NCBI GenBank assembly: GCA_017311315.1
Contig: CM029672.1
Span: 11,450,463 to 11,514,462 of the forward strand
Direction: 5' to 3'
From: Dendrocalamus latiflorus
Taxonomy: Eukaryota > Streptophyta > Magnoliopsida > Poales > Poaceae
Length of the DNA stretch: 64,000 bases
Made by a program: the position numbers and the translations under genes. This document shows, in pieces, positions 20,699 through 32,292 of this stretch; the first letter of the stretch is position 1, and the number at the start of each line of letters is the position of its first letter. The notes under the pieces are model-generated. The model ran no database searches, was not told where the DNA came from, and saw nothing but the letters and a program-made list of their open reading frames with translations.

Positions 20699-21761
20699 AT
20701 GGAGGGAGTATGCAACATGACATGCCAAAAGAAAAGAACCAAGAAGAGCAAACCAGTACTACTGTATAGAGATATTAAAGCGAGGAGTCAGAATTGGAAT
20801 GACAGCCACCAGAGATCCCCAACACGGACCAGTATGAATGGTCGTCAGTATACTATTTTCATCCTCCCCTCTAAAAAAAAGAATAACAAGAAAGAAAGAA
20901 AGGAGAAGAAAGAACCAATCCGAACAGAACGGAGCAGTTCGACTTGAAATACAACAAGAACACCAAAATCTTTCTTAAATGACGATAACAGAAGAAATCC
21001 GCAAGATTAACATAAGCTTAATAACAAGAAGTGAAAGGAGAAGGTTTACAGAAAAGGAAGCGGAAGAAGAAAAAGGCGCGAAACGGAGTCAGATCTGGAC
21101 ACCGTCAATCAGCAGATAGATGTGTCATATGGTCATGATAATCATCGTCACGCTCCCAGCTCACGGTTGAGCAAAAAAAGCAAAGGAAACAACAGCAGCA
21201 AGCACACCATGGACAAACGAAGAAGCTAAGCCAAAAACTTCTGTTTCTGAAACTGAAGAAATAAACCGAAACTGTGTTTATGCTCATGTAGATTTGATGC
21301 TTCTGCTGAGGCTGGAGAGGCCATTACTTATGCACACGCACAGAGAGAGAAGCCACTCACCGGGCTTTCTAGGAGGAAGACGCGACGCCAACAAGGCAAC
21401 ATTTGCTTGCTGGCTCGGCTTGGGAGTAGCCGGCAGCCGCCGCGTGCGACCAGAAACGCCCGATCGTAGAATGGACGGTGAGGATCGATCCATCTTCCTT
21501 TATGCACGACAAGTGCTAGCTAGGTCTCGCGATGTCCCGGAAGATCTGAACAAGGCACACAAATGACACCTCAGGCTGTTGTCTAAGCAACACACATGAT
21601 CCAACTAGAAATTAATCAATCTCCTCCTTTAACAAAAGTGACTTGTGGTTGTGACTTGCATACATAATCACGAAGCAAAATTTGTGCCTGACAAAAGAAC
21701 GAAACTGAAGAGTGTTTAATTGCGTGCACAAGCTATGTCTCGGCAAACGACCATGAATTTA
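20699..21761. other. Intergenic between two hAT elements
   Basis: No recognised gene. A moderately GC-rich block at 21370-21560 on the minus strand has an AAAGCCCG|GTGAGT donor-like site and could be a non-coding first exon; there is no coding support. Confidence 0.25.
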
Positions 21762-22600
21762 CAGTGGCCAACGGCTAAAAAAACGTTTTTACAATGTACC
21801 CCAGTACACTGGCTGATTCAGAAATTTCAGAATGAATTTTCGAAGTTACAAAAATATTATTCAATGGAAAACATAAAGATCCATAATAGCAAAAATTAAA
21901 GTACAATTATCCATATTATAGACAACTGAAATAATACAAAGAAATTATAAAATAATTAAAAATTAAAAATTAACATGACGATGCTTCATGCCTTGAAAGC
22001 GAGATATAATATCATCATCCTTAACTTGCAGAAAAAATCTTCCTCAAGAAATATAACCAAGCAATCATTCAAGTATTGCTCCCCTATTTTATTTCTTAGC
22101 GTATTCTTTACGTAATTCATTGAAGAAAACACCATCTCAACACTAGCAGTTGCTACGGGAAGAATTAGTACCAATTTGAAAAGCTTGTAAACAATTACGT
22201 AATTGATATTCTTCTTTGTTTCAACAAGCATAATGGAAAGCTTAGAAAGATTGTTCATTTTTCTAAACCTTTCATTTCTACGCATATCAGCAATGAAGTG
22301 TGCAAGTTGAAATGAAAGATGCAACAATTTTGTGCTTGAGAAATCTTTAGAATAAAACTAAGCAAGCCTAACCAAATTGTCCTTGTCATAAGCAGCGAAT
22401 GAATCAATATGATTAAATAGCGCTATGCAAAATAGCAAATCTGTGTTTACCTCATTAAACCTATCGTTAAGCTCATGAAACTACCTATCAATAATACTTA
22501 AGAACATTTTGACATGGAAGCGACGAAAATTCTTGACTTTTTAAAAAATCTTTTGGATCTTACAACTGGCTTATATAAACCATCCATTTAAGCAACTTTG
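21762..22600 (-). pseudogene. MYM/TTF-type hAT transposase C-terminus, decayed
   Basis: Minus-strand frames read 'FHELNDRFNEVNTDLLFCIA', 'DNLVRLA*FYSKDFSSTKLL', 'QLAHFIADMRRNERF', then 'VYKLFKLVLILPVATASVEM' and 'VFSSMNYVKNTLRNKIGEQY'. These match the end of the plant zinc-finger-MYM hAT transposases, including the dimerisation motif 'LPVATASVER.FS.M...K..LRN...D..L'. Stops within the frame and the missing upstream body show that it is dead. The left boundary is a guess at CAGTGGCCAACGG (21762), a hAT-like terminus. The 5' end of the same element may survive at 35450-36015, which would make the solo LTR and gypsy element internal insertions. Confidence 0.7.
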
Positions 22601-23032
22601 ATACTACTCTATAAAGCAGACGTTTTGCATTTGTTTTGCCATTCTACTTAGTTTTCCCTACCTAAATCTGATAAAAGCTACATGAGCCATTGATATAATC
22701 AATTTAATGGTTCATTAGATAGTTCAACCAAATCTTTTCTTTTTACCAAACAAGTCCCAAGCAACAAACTGGTATAGACACAAAACATGATACACATTAA
22801 TCTAGCACTTTGAAGGTAATAAACTTGCTTTGGGCTAACATGGAGGAGTACCTCAGATGGATTAGTGGTGAAAAAGAATCCGATTGTAGGTGCAAACTCA
22901 TTCCCATGCCATGTGCCCATGCCTAAAAGGATTGTAGTTAGCAAAGAAATGATCAATACATGATATCAAATTACATGAAGCAATGGCATGATTCGTAAAT
23001 GAAAGACGCCAACCATCAGAACATGGGGGAAA
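22601..23032. other. Unassigned, probably interior of the MYM-type hAT remnant
   Basis: AT-rich with no recognised coding sequence. It ends at the GGAAA target duplication (23028-23032) of the solo LTR. Confidence 0.3.
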
Positions 23033-23544
23033 TGTAACACTTCGGCCCCTTCCCTGAGCCCAAAATGCTACCATTTACTCTATGATGCTACCAATTCCAA
23101 CATTTGCCCCTGGTCTTGCGCAGTGACTTCTCTATTTAAATATCAACCAAACAGCAAAAGACATAGACTTAACACTAAGTGTAGAAGCAGAGATATAAAT
23201 TTGCCAACTACCAAAAGGAACTCATGTGCTATATAAGGCTAAATATTTCTTACTATGACATATTTTTAACACTAACTACTTGGCATGCCATCAAAGTTTA
23301 AACATGTCGACTAAAGGTGATATGGGAATTACTGTTTTACGTGGAATAACTATATTATTCCCGCCCATGTATGTTGCCTTCATCAGTTACTTAAAAAAAT
23401 AATAAAACAAGGGTGAGTTCGAAGACTCAGCAAGCACACAATAAAACAGTGAAGTTAGCACAATAGTCCAGGAAACCACATATTCATGAGCTGTAAATCA
23501 TAATCTCTGTACTGCATCTCTGCCTCCTGTTCATTTCCTGCAAA

Positions 23545-23870
23545 TGCAATGCTATGCATCTCCAAATGTATATTATACCGGTATAGTGGAGTTGCTTCAC
23601 CCGTCGGTGAAACTCCTCTGCCTCCATCCCTGGAGGTGCCTACCAAAGTAGGTCTTGATCTTCCCACGTTGTGGGATGCCTACCGTCGTAGGTCCTTCAG
23701 ATAAGTGCAATGCATGATGCGTCTCTAGATGTATCTTATACCGGTATAGTGGAGTTGCTTCACCCGTCGATGAAACCCTCTGCCTTTATCCCTGGAGGTG
23801 CCTACCAAAGTAGGTCTTGATCTTCCCACTATCATGGGATGCCTACCATCGTAGGACTTTCATGATGCTC
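23545..23870. repeat. 161-bp tandem duplication within the solo LTR
   Basis: Copy 1 starts at 23545 and copy 2 at 23706, both TGCAATGC..., followed by ATACCGGTATAGTGGAGTTG, CTTCACCCGTCG.TGAAAC and GGAGGTGCCTACCAAAGTAG. The same TGCAATGC start appears a third time at about 23874. Copies differ by point changes and small indels. Confidence 0.85.
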
Positions 23871-23907
23871 ATGGTGCAATGCAAACACAACATTCTTCAA
23901 ATGTTGG

Positions 23908-24156
23908 TGTCGTAGGGGTGGCCCCCACCTAAACCCAGCAGGCCTGGTAGGAGGTTATAAGGCCCAGAATAGGCCATGTGTAATGACATAAGTGCCCCCA
24001 GAGGGGATAACCAGATGTAAGGGTATAACTGTAAAAACACTCCTCATGTGTATATATATATATGAGTACAGGTCATGGCGAGGGGGCAGGCCATTACGCT
24101 CATCTCCATCACTCTCCACTACCATCTCTCTCTCTGTTTGGCCTGTAGCCACAACA
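23908..24156 (+). repeat. 5' LTR (249 bp)
   Basis: TGTCGTAGGGGTGG...CCACAACA. It contains a TATATATATATATGAG box-like stretch at about 24049-24064 that is likely the promoter. Three mismatches to the 3' LTR. Confidence 0.92.
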
Positions 24157-24210
24157 GTTGGCGCCGTCTGTGGGGAGGACAAGGACAAGCCTGAAGACCG
24201 AAGAAGAAGG

Positions 24211-26692
24211 ATGGCACCGAAAAAAGCTTCATCAGCGGCGGCGAAGGGAAAGAAGACGGCTGGGTCGGAGCGGCGCGTGAATACCAGGGCTTCGGCATCG
24301 ACCGCCGAAGAAGCTGGCGGCGGCGTAGGCGCCGTGGTCGCGGGCGTCGACGCTGGTGCTGCAACGACCGACCCCGCCAGCGCCGCTACAACGACATCCA
24401 ACCCCGTCGCTGGCGCTACAACGACCGACCCCGCCAGCGCCGCTACAACGACATCCAACCCCGTCGCTGGCGCTACAACGACCGACCCCGCCAGCGCCGC
24501 TACAACGACATCCAACCCCCGTCGCTGGCACTGCAACGACAACCCCCGCCACCCTCGCCGGCAGCGCAGACCAGGCGGCCGGGGGTAGCCGCAATGAAGC
24601 ATCCGGCGGATTTGGAGATCATGAGGCGATGATCCCTGCACCGACCCGTCCGCTGGGTGTTCCGGCGGCCCCGACAGCACCTGCGGTAGAAAGCGCCCTA
24701 CTAGCAGCCCTCAGCGCGTTCCAGCGGGAACTAGGGGACCTCTGCGGAGCCGTCCGAGATATGCAAGAGGCTCGGAGCCAGCAGGCCGCGCCAGTAATCG
24801 CGCCCGAGCCCACGCCGGAGAGGGCGGACAGTCGCGAAGCCCCCACGTCTAGCCGCGGGCCGCTGCGGCGCGTAGATCCGGAGTCCCCGCTTTCGGCGGG
24901 GCTGCAGCAGGCGGCATGGCCCGAAGACTTCAAGTTTCCTAGCGCCATCGACCCGTACAAAGGCGACACGGACCCCCGTGAGTTCGTGCGCGTGTACGAA
25001 ACCGCGATCGAAGCCGCGGGCGGAGACGACACCACGAAGGCGAAGGGACTCCCCCTCGCGCTGCAAGGAGTGGCACTCTCTTGGTTCTTTACCATAGAGC
25101 CGGGCTCCATCTACGCGTGGGAGCAGCTCCGCGATCGCCTTCACAACAACTTCCAAGGAAACTATGTGGAGCGAGTCGACGCGGACCAACTCTTCGCTGT
25201 GAAGTAAAAACCCTCGGAGAAGCTCCGGGACTACTTCAAGCGCTTCGCCAAAATTCGATGCCAAGTAAAAGACGTTAATGAAACCACCATCGTTAATGCA
25301 GCCATACAGGGCCTTCGTCCGGGCCCGATGGCCGAGTACAACGCGCGAAAGCCAATCAAGACGGTGGCGAAGCTCTTCGACAAAATGGAGGAATACGCCA
25401 GGGCGGAAGAAGACGCACGGCGAAGGCAAGGTGACGACTCCGACACCAACCAGGCCGGAGCCTCGGCAAAAGCCGAAGATCCGCCGAAGGACGGTTCTTC
25501 GAAGGGAAAACCTAAGCAGGAGTCGTCCAGGGATGCGCCCGACCGCAGGGACGCCTCGCATAAGGAGTCGTCCGATCGGCCCAAGCGCGGCCAGCAGAGG
25601 TCGAGGCGAAACCGGTACGTCCTCGACATTGAAGGCGGTTCCGACGAGGGCGCTCCCGCGGGCCAAGGCGGTTCCGACGAGGGCGCTCCCGCGGGCCAAG
25701 GCGGTCGGGGGCGCCGTGGTCGGGGGCGCGGCCGTGGCCGGGGCCGCGACGATAAAGGTCGTGGAGATTACGACGACCAGCACCAGGGACTATGGTGCGT
25801 AGTCCAAGGCCGCGGCAATCATGATACCCGCACCTGCACCTCCATCGCGGCGCTCCGCGATAGCGTCGCTAGGGACAGGAACCCGGAGACGCGTCCGCCT
25901 GCGGTGGCCCATGTCCAATTCCCGTACGAGGCCCCTATGCAAGTACAGGCGCAAGGGATGCAACCCCAGGAAAGCACCTTACGGAGCCAAGCTCACATAC
26001 AGAAGCCTCGGGAGGGCCTCCTGTCGCTGCAGGCTCCGGAGGCAATCCACCGCAGGATCATTAACGTCATATCTGGAGGCTCTGCGTTAGAATTCGCCTC
26101 AGCACGGCAGCAGAAGGCCTATGCGCGAAGACTACATCACGTGGCGGCATACCCAGCGCAAGCGCCGCCGGACTGGGCGCAGCACGAAGTTACATTAACA
26201 CCCGACGACGCCCAAGGCGTGGACTTCCCTCATCAGGACCCCCTGGTCATCCGGGTCACCATCGCGGGATGCGACGTGGGGCGTGCCTTGGTGGACGGCG
26301 GTAGCTCCGCGAACGTATTGTTTGCGGCGGCCTTCGACCAGATGGGGATCCCTCGAAGCCGCCTAGGGCCCTCAGGAATCCCACTGCAAGGCTTCGGGGG
26401 ACAGCCCCTGCGGGCGCTGGGCCAAATAGGTCTTCAAGTCTCCTTCGGCCACGATGACAATGTGCGGGCCGAAGATGCCACCTTCGACGTGGTCGACCTT
26501 CCGTACCCCTACAATGCCATATTAGGGCGCCTAATCCTCAACTCCTTCGGCGCGGTACCACATCACGGCTATCTATGCATGAAGATCCCGGGTCCCCGGA
26601 CCATCATCACCGTCCGAGGCGACCAGGATATGGCCCAGCGCATCGAGCCAGTTACCAGGTACTCGCGTCGTGAAGCCCAACGGCGCTCTTAG
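24211..26692 (+). pseudogene. Gypsy gag-protease polyprotein, two lesions
   Basis: Starts at ATG 24211 (MAPKKASSAAAKGKKTAG). A 57-bp tandem repeat (about 24358-24540, three copies) encodes repeated 'ATTTDPASAATTTSNPVAG'; an extra C in the third copy shifts the frame. The rest is in one frame with an in-frame TAA at 25205-25207, where a Gln codon is expected. Visible domains: gag core ('KFPSAIDPYKGDTDPREFVR', 'ALSWFFTIEPGSIYAWEQLR', 'LRDYFKRFAKIRCQVKD'), a basic RG-rich stretch with a 33-bp duplication (about 25640-25700), a degenerate zinc knuckle ('CVVQGRGNHDTRTC'), and a retropepsin-like domain ('ALVDGGSSANVLFAAAFDQM', 'PYNAILGRLILNSFGAVPHH'). It ends at 26692 without entering reverse transcriptase. 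With the frameshift and stop it would not make full-length gag. Confidence 0.85.
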
Positions 26693-26941
26693 AGCTGGCG
26701 TCACAACGCGGGGGTCCGCGAGGCCATTCAGAGGTGCCTTGGCGGGCCCTGCAGATGTCTAGCGACCAGAGGCTTCGGCCGCATCAAGGACAAACGGTTA
26801 GTATATCCACCCCCTGTAAATTGCTTACCCGCGCAAACGGGGATGTAATGAAGATCGCCGTTTATCACCAATCTTTCTTCATCACGCGCAAGTACGTGGC
26901 GGAGGCGCGCGCAGGCTTCGCCAGCGCGCGCGCTCCCGCAA

Positions 26942-27436
26942 TATAAACAAAGACGCACGTTCGCGTGTGCACTCGCCGTAGCCAGGGGTATGGGACTGAG
27001 TATAAATCGAAGTCGCACGTTCGCGTGTGCACTCGCCGTAGCCTAAGGTAACGGGCCTGAGTATAAACAAAGACGCACGTTCGCGTGTGCACTCGCCTTA
27101 GCCAGGGGTACGGGACTGAGTATAAATCGAAGTCGCACGTTCGCGTGTGCACTCGCCGTAGCCTAAGGTGACGGGCCTGAGTATAAACAAAGACGCACGT
27201 TCGCGTGTGCACTCGCCGTAGCCAGGGGTACGGGACTGAGTATAAATCGAAGTCGCACGTTCGTGTGTGCACTCGCCGTAGCCTAAGGTGACGGGCCTGA
27301 GTATAAACAAAGACACACGTTCGCGTGTGCACTCGCCGTAGCCAGGGGTACGGGACTGAGTATAAATCGAAGTCGCATGTTCGCGTGTGCACTCGCCGTA
27401 GCCAAAGGTGACGGGCCTGAGTATAAACAAAAGATG
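26942..27436. repeat. Tandem array 1: 120-bp dimer of 59- and 61-bp units
   Basis: Units start TATAAACAAAGAC at 26942, 27062, 27182, 27302 and (partial) 27422, alternating with TATAAATCGAAGTCGCACG at 27001, 27121, 27241 and 27361. The two half-units share 'GCACGTTCGCGTGTGCACTC' but differ consistently at their ends, so the array has a two-monomer higher-order period. Four full dimers are present. Confidence 0.95.
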
Positions 27437-28345
27437 CAACGGGGGGACGCCCTCGCGCGCACCAGTCTCCGGACTATAAAGGAAGGCGTAGCGTCGAGGT
27501 CCGCCTCCGCACGCACTAGTCCACGGACTCTAAATAAGACGTAGCGTCGAGATCTGCCTCCGCACGCGCGAGTCTCCGGACTATAAAGGAAGTCGTAGCG
27601 TCGAGGTCCGCCTCCGCACGCACTAGTCTACGGACTCTAAATAAGACGTAGCGTCGAGGTCTGCCTCCGCACGCGCGAGTCTCCGGACTATAAAGGAAGT
27701 CGTAGCGTCGAGGTCCGCCTCCGCACGCACTAGTCCACGGACTCTAAATAAGACGTAGCGTCGAGGTCTGCCTCCGCACGCGCGAGTCTCCGGACTATAA
27801 AGGAAGTCGTAGCGTCGAGGTCCGCCTCCGCACGCACTAGTCCACGGACTCTAAATAAGACGTAGCGTCGAGGTCTGCCTACGCACGCGTGAGTCTCCGG
27901 ACTATAAAGGAAGTCGTAGCGTCGAGGTCCGCCTCCGCACGCACTAGTCTACGGACTCTAAATAAGATGTAGCGTCGAGGTCTGCCTCCGCACGCGCGAG
28001 TCTCCGGACTATAAAGGAAGTCGTAGCGTCGAGGTCCGCCTCCGCACGCACTAGTCTACGGACTCTAAATAAGACGTAGCGTCGAGGTCTGCCTCCGCAC
28101 GCGCGAGTCTCTGGACTATAAAGGAAGTCGTAGCGTCGAGGTCCGCCTCCGCACGCACTAGTCCACGGACTCTAAATAAGACGTAGCGTCGAGGTCTGCC
28201 TACGCACGCGCGAGTCTCCGGACTATAAAGGAAGTCGTAGCGTCGAGGTCCGCCTCCGCACACACTAGTCTACGGACTCCAAATAAGACGTAGTGTCGAG
28301 GTCTGCCTCCGCACGCGCGAGTCTCCGGACTATAAAGTAAGTCGT
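27437..28345. repeat. Tandem array 2: 107-bp dimer repeat
   Basis: 'AGTCTCCGGACTATAAAGGA' recurs at 27571, 27678, 27785 and 27892, an exact 107-bp spacing, and onward. It alternates with a second half containing 'ACGGACTCTAAATAAGACGT'; both halves end GTAGCGTCGAGGTC(C/T)GCCTCCGCACGC. About eight dimers. The ~53-bp half-units are related to those of array 3. Confidence 0.95.
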
Positions 28346-28830
28346 AGTGTTGAGGTTCTCCTTCGCGCGCACCAGTCTACGGATTATAAAAAGGCGAAGC
28401 GCCGAGGTCCGCCTCCGCACACGCCAGTCTACGGACTATAAAAAGGCGAAGCGTCGAGGTCCGCGTCCGCACATGCCAGTCTACGGACTATAAAAAGGCG
28501 AAGCGCCGAGGTCCGCCTCCGCACACGCCAGCCTTCAAACTATAAAAAGGCGAAGCGCCGAGGTCCACCTCCGCACACGCCAGTCTACGGACTATAAAAA
28601 GGCGAAGTGCCGAGGTCCGCCTCCGCACCCGCCAGTCTACGGTCTATAAAAAGGCGAAGCGTCGAGGTCCGCCTCCGCACACGCCAGTCTACGGACTATA
28701 AAAAGGCGAAGCGCCGAGGTCCGCCTCCGCAGACGCCAGTCTACGGACTATAACAAGGTGAAGTGCCGGGGTCCGCCTCCGCACACGCCAGTCTACGGAC
28801 TGTAAAAAGGGGAGGTGCCAAGGACTGGCC
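28346..28830. repeat. Tandem array 3: 52-bp monomer repeat
   Basis: 'AAGGCGAAGCG(C/T)CGAGGTCC' recurs every 52 bp (28391, 28443, 28495 ...), with each unit containing CCAGTCTACGGACTATAAA. About nine copies with scattered substitutions. Clearly the same ancestral unit as in array 2. Confidence 0.93.
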
Positions 28831-29302
28831 CCGCAAGCGCCGTTCTAAGGAACCCTTGCGCAACTACCTCGCCAACGGTGCGCGTTGAGCGTGGAGATCC
28901 CGTCCCCGCGCAGTAGGTGGCGTACTGGTGAACCCGAAGTGACATCAACACACAGCGCATATCCTAAAATGCCAGAAAATCTGCATACCGGAAAAATCAC
29001 AAGTACAAAGGTCCGGCAACATCCGTGCCGTTCTAAGCCGCTATCCCGCGGGCTCGTCCTTAACACGCGCTAAAGCTGGGGCCTCGCTCGAAGAAGGTCG
29101 GCCCGCCCAAAAGTCCAGCGACTCTTCGACCCTTCGCCAGCGTCGAAGGCGTCGCCGGGTCGCAAGGTCGGCTGCAAGAAGCCGGCCCCAGCAAGGAAGC
29201 TGCCCGGGATACAGGCGAAAGTCAGAATGCATGCAGCAAGTGTACTCCATTCGCAAAAAGAGGGAGCATTACAACACACGCCTACACCTAGGCACCACGG
29301 CG
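28831..29302. other. Unassigned GC-rich interior of the gypsy element
   Basis: It lies between the tandem arrays and the 3' end of the antisense gene. No domain is recognised. It may contain the antisense transcript's 3' UTR or a further small exon. Confidence 0.3.
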
Positions 29303-32292
29303 TCAGACCTGCGGGTTCCCGGCGCCTTCGGAGGGCCCAGCGCCGCCCTCGTCGCATCGAGAGACCCCGTCCAGAAATTGGCCGAGGCTCCCCTTCCCAT
29401 AAAGCGACTTCCGGAGCTCGACCCGTGTAGCATCCGGCCGGACATAAGCCCAGATCCGGTCGAAGAAGGGCCCGAGGGCAAGGCGAGCGGAGCGGACGGC
29501 GCCGGACATTACTCCGGCCCCGCCAGGTATCTCCAGCTGGGGGTCATCCAGCCCGGCGACGTGCGTACAACCGCGGTGCTGCAGGAGCGCGCACACCAAG
29601 CATGCCGACGTGTACGCGCAGTGGGTGCCAAAGGTCGTCGCGGCGCCGCGCGCGACGTCGGCGGCATCCCCGACCCAGCGGAGGGTCCGAGACAACTCCT
29701 CCGGGCCAAAGGCGCGGTCCGGCACCTCAGTTACCAGCCCTTGAAGATGGCTCTCCAGCGCTTGCATGGCGTCTCACGCAACCACCGAGGCGTCGCCAAG
29801 CGTCTGGTTACGCTCCGCTAGAGTCAAGGCGAGCTCCCCCTTTTCCTTCTCTAGCGAGGCGACCTGTTCCAGGAGCCCGTCCCGCTCCGTCGCAAACTTC
29901 TGTTCAGCAGCTGCCGCGGCCGACTCCCGCGCCGACGCAACAAGTCCCTCGGCGTGTGCCCTCGCCTCGGCGCATTCCGCTTCCAGCTGGCGGATGCGGG
30001 CGTCCTGGGCAGAGCGGGCTCCAGAGGCTTCGCGTAGCTCCTCCTCGGCGGCCCGCAGCCTATCCTCGAGAGCCTTTCGGCCACGAGCATAGGCCGTTTG
30101 CAAGGCCTGCCCCAGCACAAGTGTCTGCAGAAGGGAAAGGCTTAGCAAGCTCAGCCAGCCCAGGCGTTGTCGCATGAATACTTACCCTCACACCAGACAC
30201 CTCGAAGGCGTCCTCGAGGCGCCCCGCCCCGTAGGCCTGCAGCACTTGCGGGTCGACGCTGGTGGCCGCGTCATTCACAATCCCGCGCCACGCCCTCAGC
30301 GTCTCCGGAGGCGGCACGAAGTCCGCGGGGCTTACGCGCGCGGAGGTCCCGTGTTCCGCCAAGTGCGCGCCCTCCGGAATGAGCAACGCTGTAAACAGGG
30401 ATACAGGTGAGCACCGCAAGGCATAAAAGCATACACCAGAGTAAGCTACGCCATCCTACCTTCGGTAGCAGAAGGAATGGTCCCGCCGCGGGCAGAAGCC
30501 TCCGCGTTCGGGGAGGGCGACGACTGTCCCTGCGCGGCGGGAGGCGTGGCCAGGGGGGCAGAAGGCGCGTATGCCGCAGGGTCTCCGGCGCTTGCGCTGG
30601 AGTCCCACAAGCTTCTGATGCCCGTGGCCACGACGAACCCCCGCGGTGTCCGGTGGAGCTCCGGCCGCACACACGGCCGTTTAGTCGGGGCAGCCAGCAG
30701 CGACACCGCCCCCGCAGCCGCGGTTAGGGAAGCCCCCGCGGCTGCCGCGCCCGGGGGCGAAGGTTCTGTGGTGGCAGTTGTCGCAGGGGGCACCTCAGTT
30801 TCTGCCGCTGTCGGTAAAGGCAGCACGGCTCTGTGCGCCCCCGCGGAGGGCGCCTCCGGCACCACAACGGCCACGGTCGAAAGTTCCACCTCGGCATCGC
30901 CGGTCCGCACGGGTTCCGCCTCGGTGACTTCGGCGGGCGGTGAGACTTCCCCCCTCCGGCTGCTCGCGGCAAACCCGCCGTCCGGGACGCTCGCCGAAGA
31001 TACCTCGCCTTCGACGTCTGCGCCACCCAAGCCTGAATCGGCATACCTCGCCGAGTCTGACTCCGCGCCTGCCGCTTCCTCGGGAGCACTAGCAGCACTG
31101 CGGCCCCTCTTCCGAGACGGTGCCTTCTTCTTCTTCGCTGCACCGTCGTCTGGAGCGACACGGTCCGGCACGGCAAGGCCCAGGGCCTCGCACACGCGGT
31201 TTATTCGCCCCAGCCTCGCCTCGGCGATAGCAGACGCGCGCTGCTCGTGCTCCCTGCCGCTGTACGGCCCCAGGAATACGCGCGCGGCTTGCTCCGCCTC
31301 CTCCAAGCAAATCCCTGAAGCAAAGGAGAATAGCGCCAGCATATAACGCATTTCGCGTGAACAAAGGAGAGACGCGATCGAGGCTTACGGAGATCGGAGG
31401 GCGCCGGCAGCAAGCAGACCGATGGCGAAACATTGTCGTCTCGTCGCTTCTCGGCGGCAAGACGCCAGTCGCGGGCAAGCGGTGCCACGCCGTACATCAC
31501 GTACTCTTCGGCGAGGTTGCGCATGTTGAAGCGGGCGGCCACGCCTACGAGCCGCTGGACCCTCCGCTTGTCCTCATCATCGAGCGTTCGGCCGGGCGAG
31601 GGCTTGAACGCGATCGGTCGGCCTGTGCACTCAAGGCCGCTCCCGCTCTCCACACGGTGGTAGAACCACCGCTTCATCCAGTAAGACTCCCACTTCCCGC
31701 GAGTTGAGTTCGCAGGGAAAAGCTTCTTGCACGACGGACGAAGAATAAAGGTGACGCTACCGAAACTCGACAGCGTCCCGTCCTTCCGGTCCTTGGGCTG
31801 GCATCGTGCCTCGTGAAGGTAGGCGAACAATGAGGCGCTGGGCCAACACGCCCCCGAGCGCAAGGCCCAGCTGTACACCGCGAGCCGGGTCACGGCGTTC
31901 GGAGTCAGCTGCGCCAGTTCCAGCCCGAAGGTCCGCAGCACGTCACCTACGATAGCCGCCGCTGGGATGAGGAGCCCCGCGTCGAAAAAGGCAACGAACA
32001 CCACCGCCTCCGACCTCTCGGGATGCGGTTTCGACTCGTCGGCGGCGGGCAATCGTACCTCCTGGCGCTCGGACAACTTCCCCGCGCGCAGAAACCCTTG
32101 GATCGTCTTCTCGGTCACGAGCGAGGGGCCTAGCTCGCCGGAGAACGTGCCTTCCTCCTCCGCCACCAGCCACTCCTTGTCCGCCGCCGCCGGGTCGTGC
32201 TCTTGGAGCGCATATTTCACCTTCAACAGCGAGGACCTCCGGCGAATGTCAGAGCCACCAACCGCCTGGCCGCGCTTGCCACCGGAGGCCAT
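29303..32292 (-). pseudogene. Antisense spliced gene of gypsy element ('putative gypsy-type transposon' family)
   Basis: The minus-strand ATG at 32292 (MASGGKRGQAVGGSD) opens four exons: 31389-32292, 30460-31314, 30186-30388 and 30124 downwards. All introns are GT-AG (donors GTAAGC, GTAGGA, GTAAGT) and all joins keep frame (lengths 904, 855, 203). Exon 1 holds the plant 'putative gypsy type transposon' domain (Transposase_28-like), with 'LPAADESKPHPERSEAVVFV', 'FFDAGLLIPAAAIVGDVLRT', 'LAQLTPNAVTRL' and 'RPIAFKPSPG'. Exon 2 encodes a basic KKKKAPSRKRGRS patch and an Ala/Pro-rich disordered region. The last exon begins a coiled coil ('RLRAAEEELREASGARSAQD'). A TGA at 29774-29776 interrupts an otherwise open frame that runs on to 29303, so the C-terminus is probably truncated. 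The protein's role in the element is unknown; such antisense ORFs are typical of the TAT lineage. Confidence 0.75.

Noticed and set aside
21284..21566. Open frames on both strands in a GC-richer block
   Set aside because: No domain, no matching exon, and frames on both strands are equally good; only a weak donor-like site is present.
26865..27516. Long minus-strand open frames with a repeated peptide through tandem array 1
   Set aside because: The repetition arises from the 120-bp DNA repeat, which is a multiple of three and GC-rich. The frame has no start context or conserved domain and changes in the next array.
26942..28830. Regular repeats considered as a CRISPR array
   Set aside because: There are no unique spacers; units are contiguous and diverged tandem repeats in a plant retrotransposon.
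30477..31346. 289-codon plus-strand frame
   Set aside because: It is the antisense shadow of exon 2 of the spliced minus-strand gene, whose intron phases support the minus strand.
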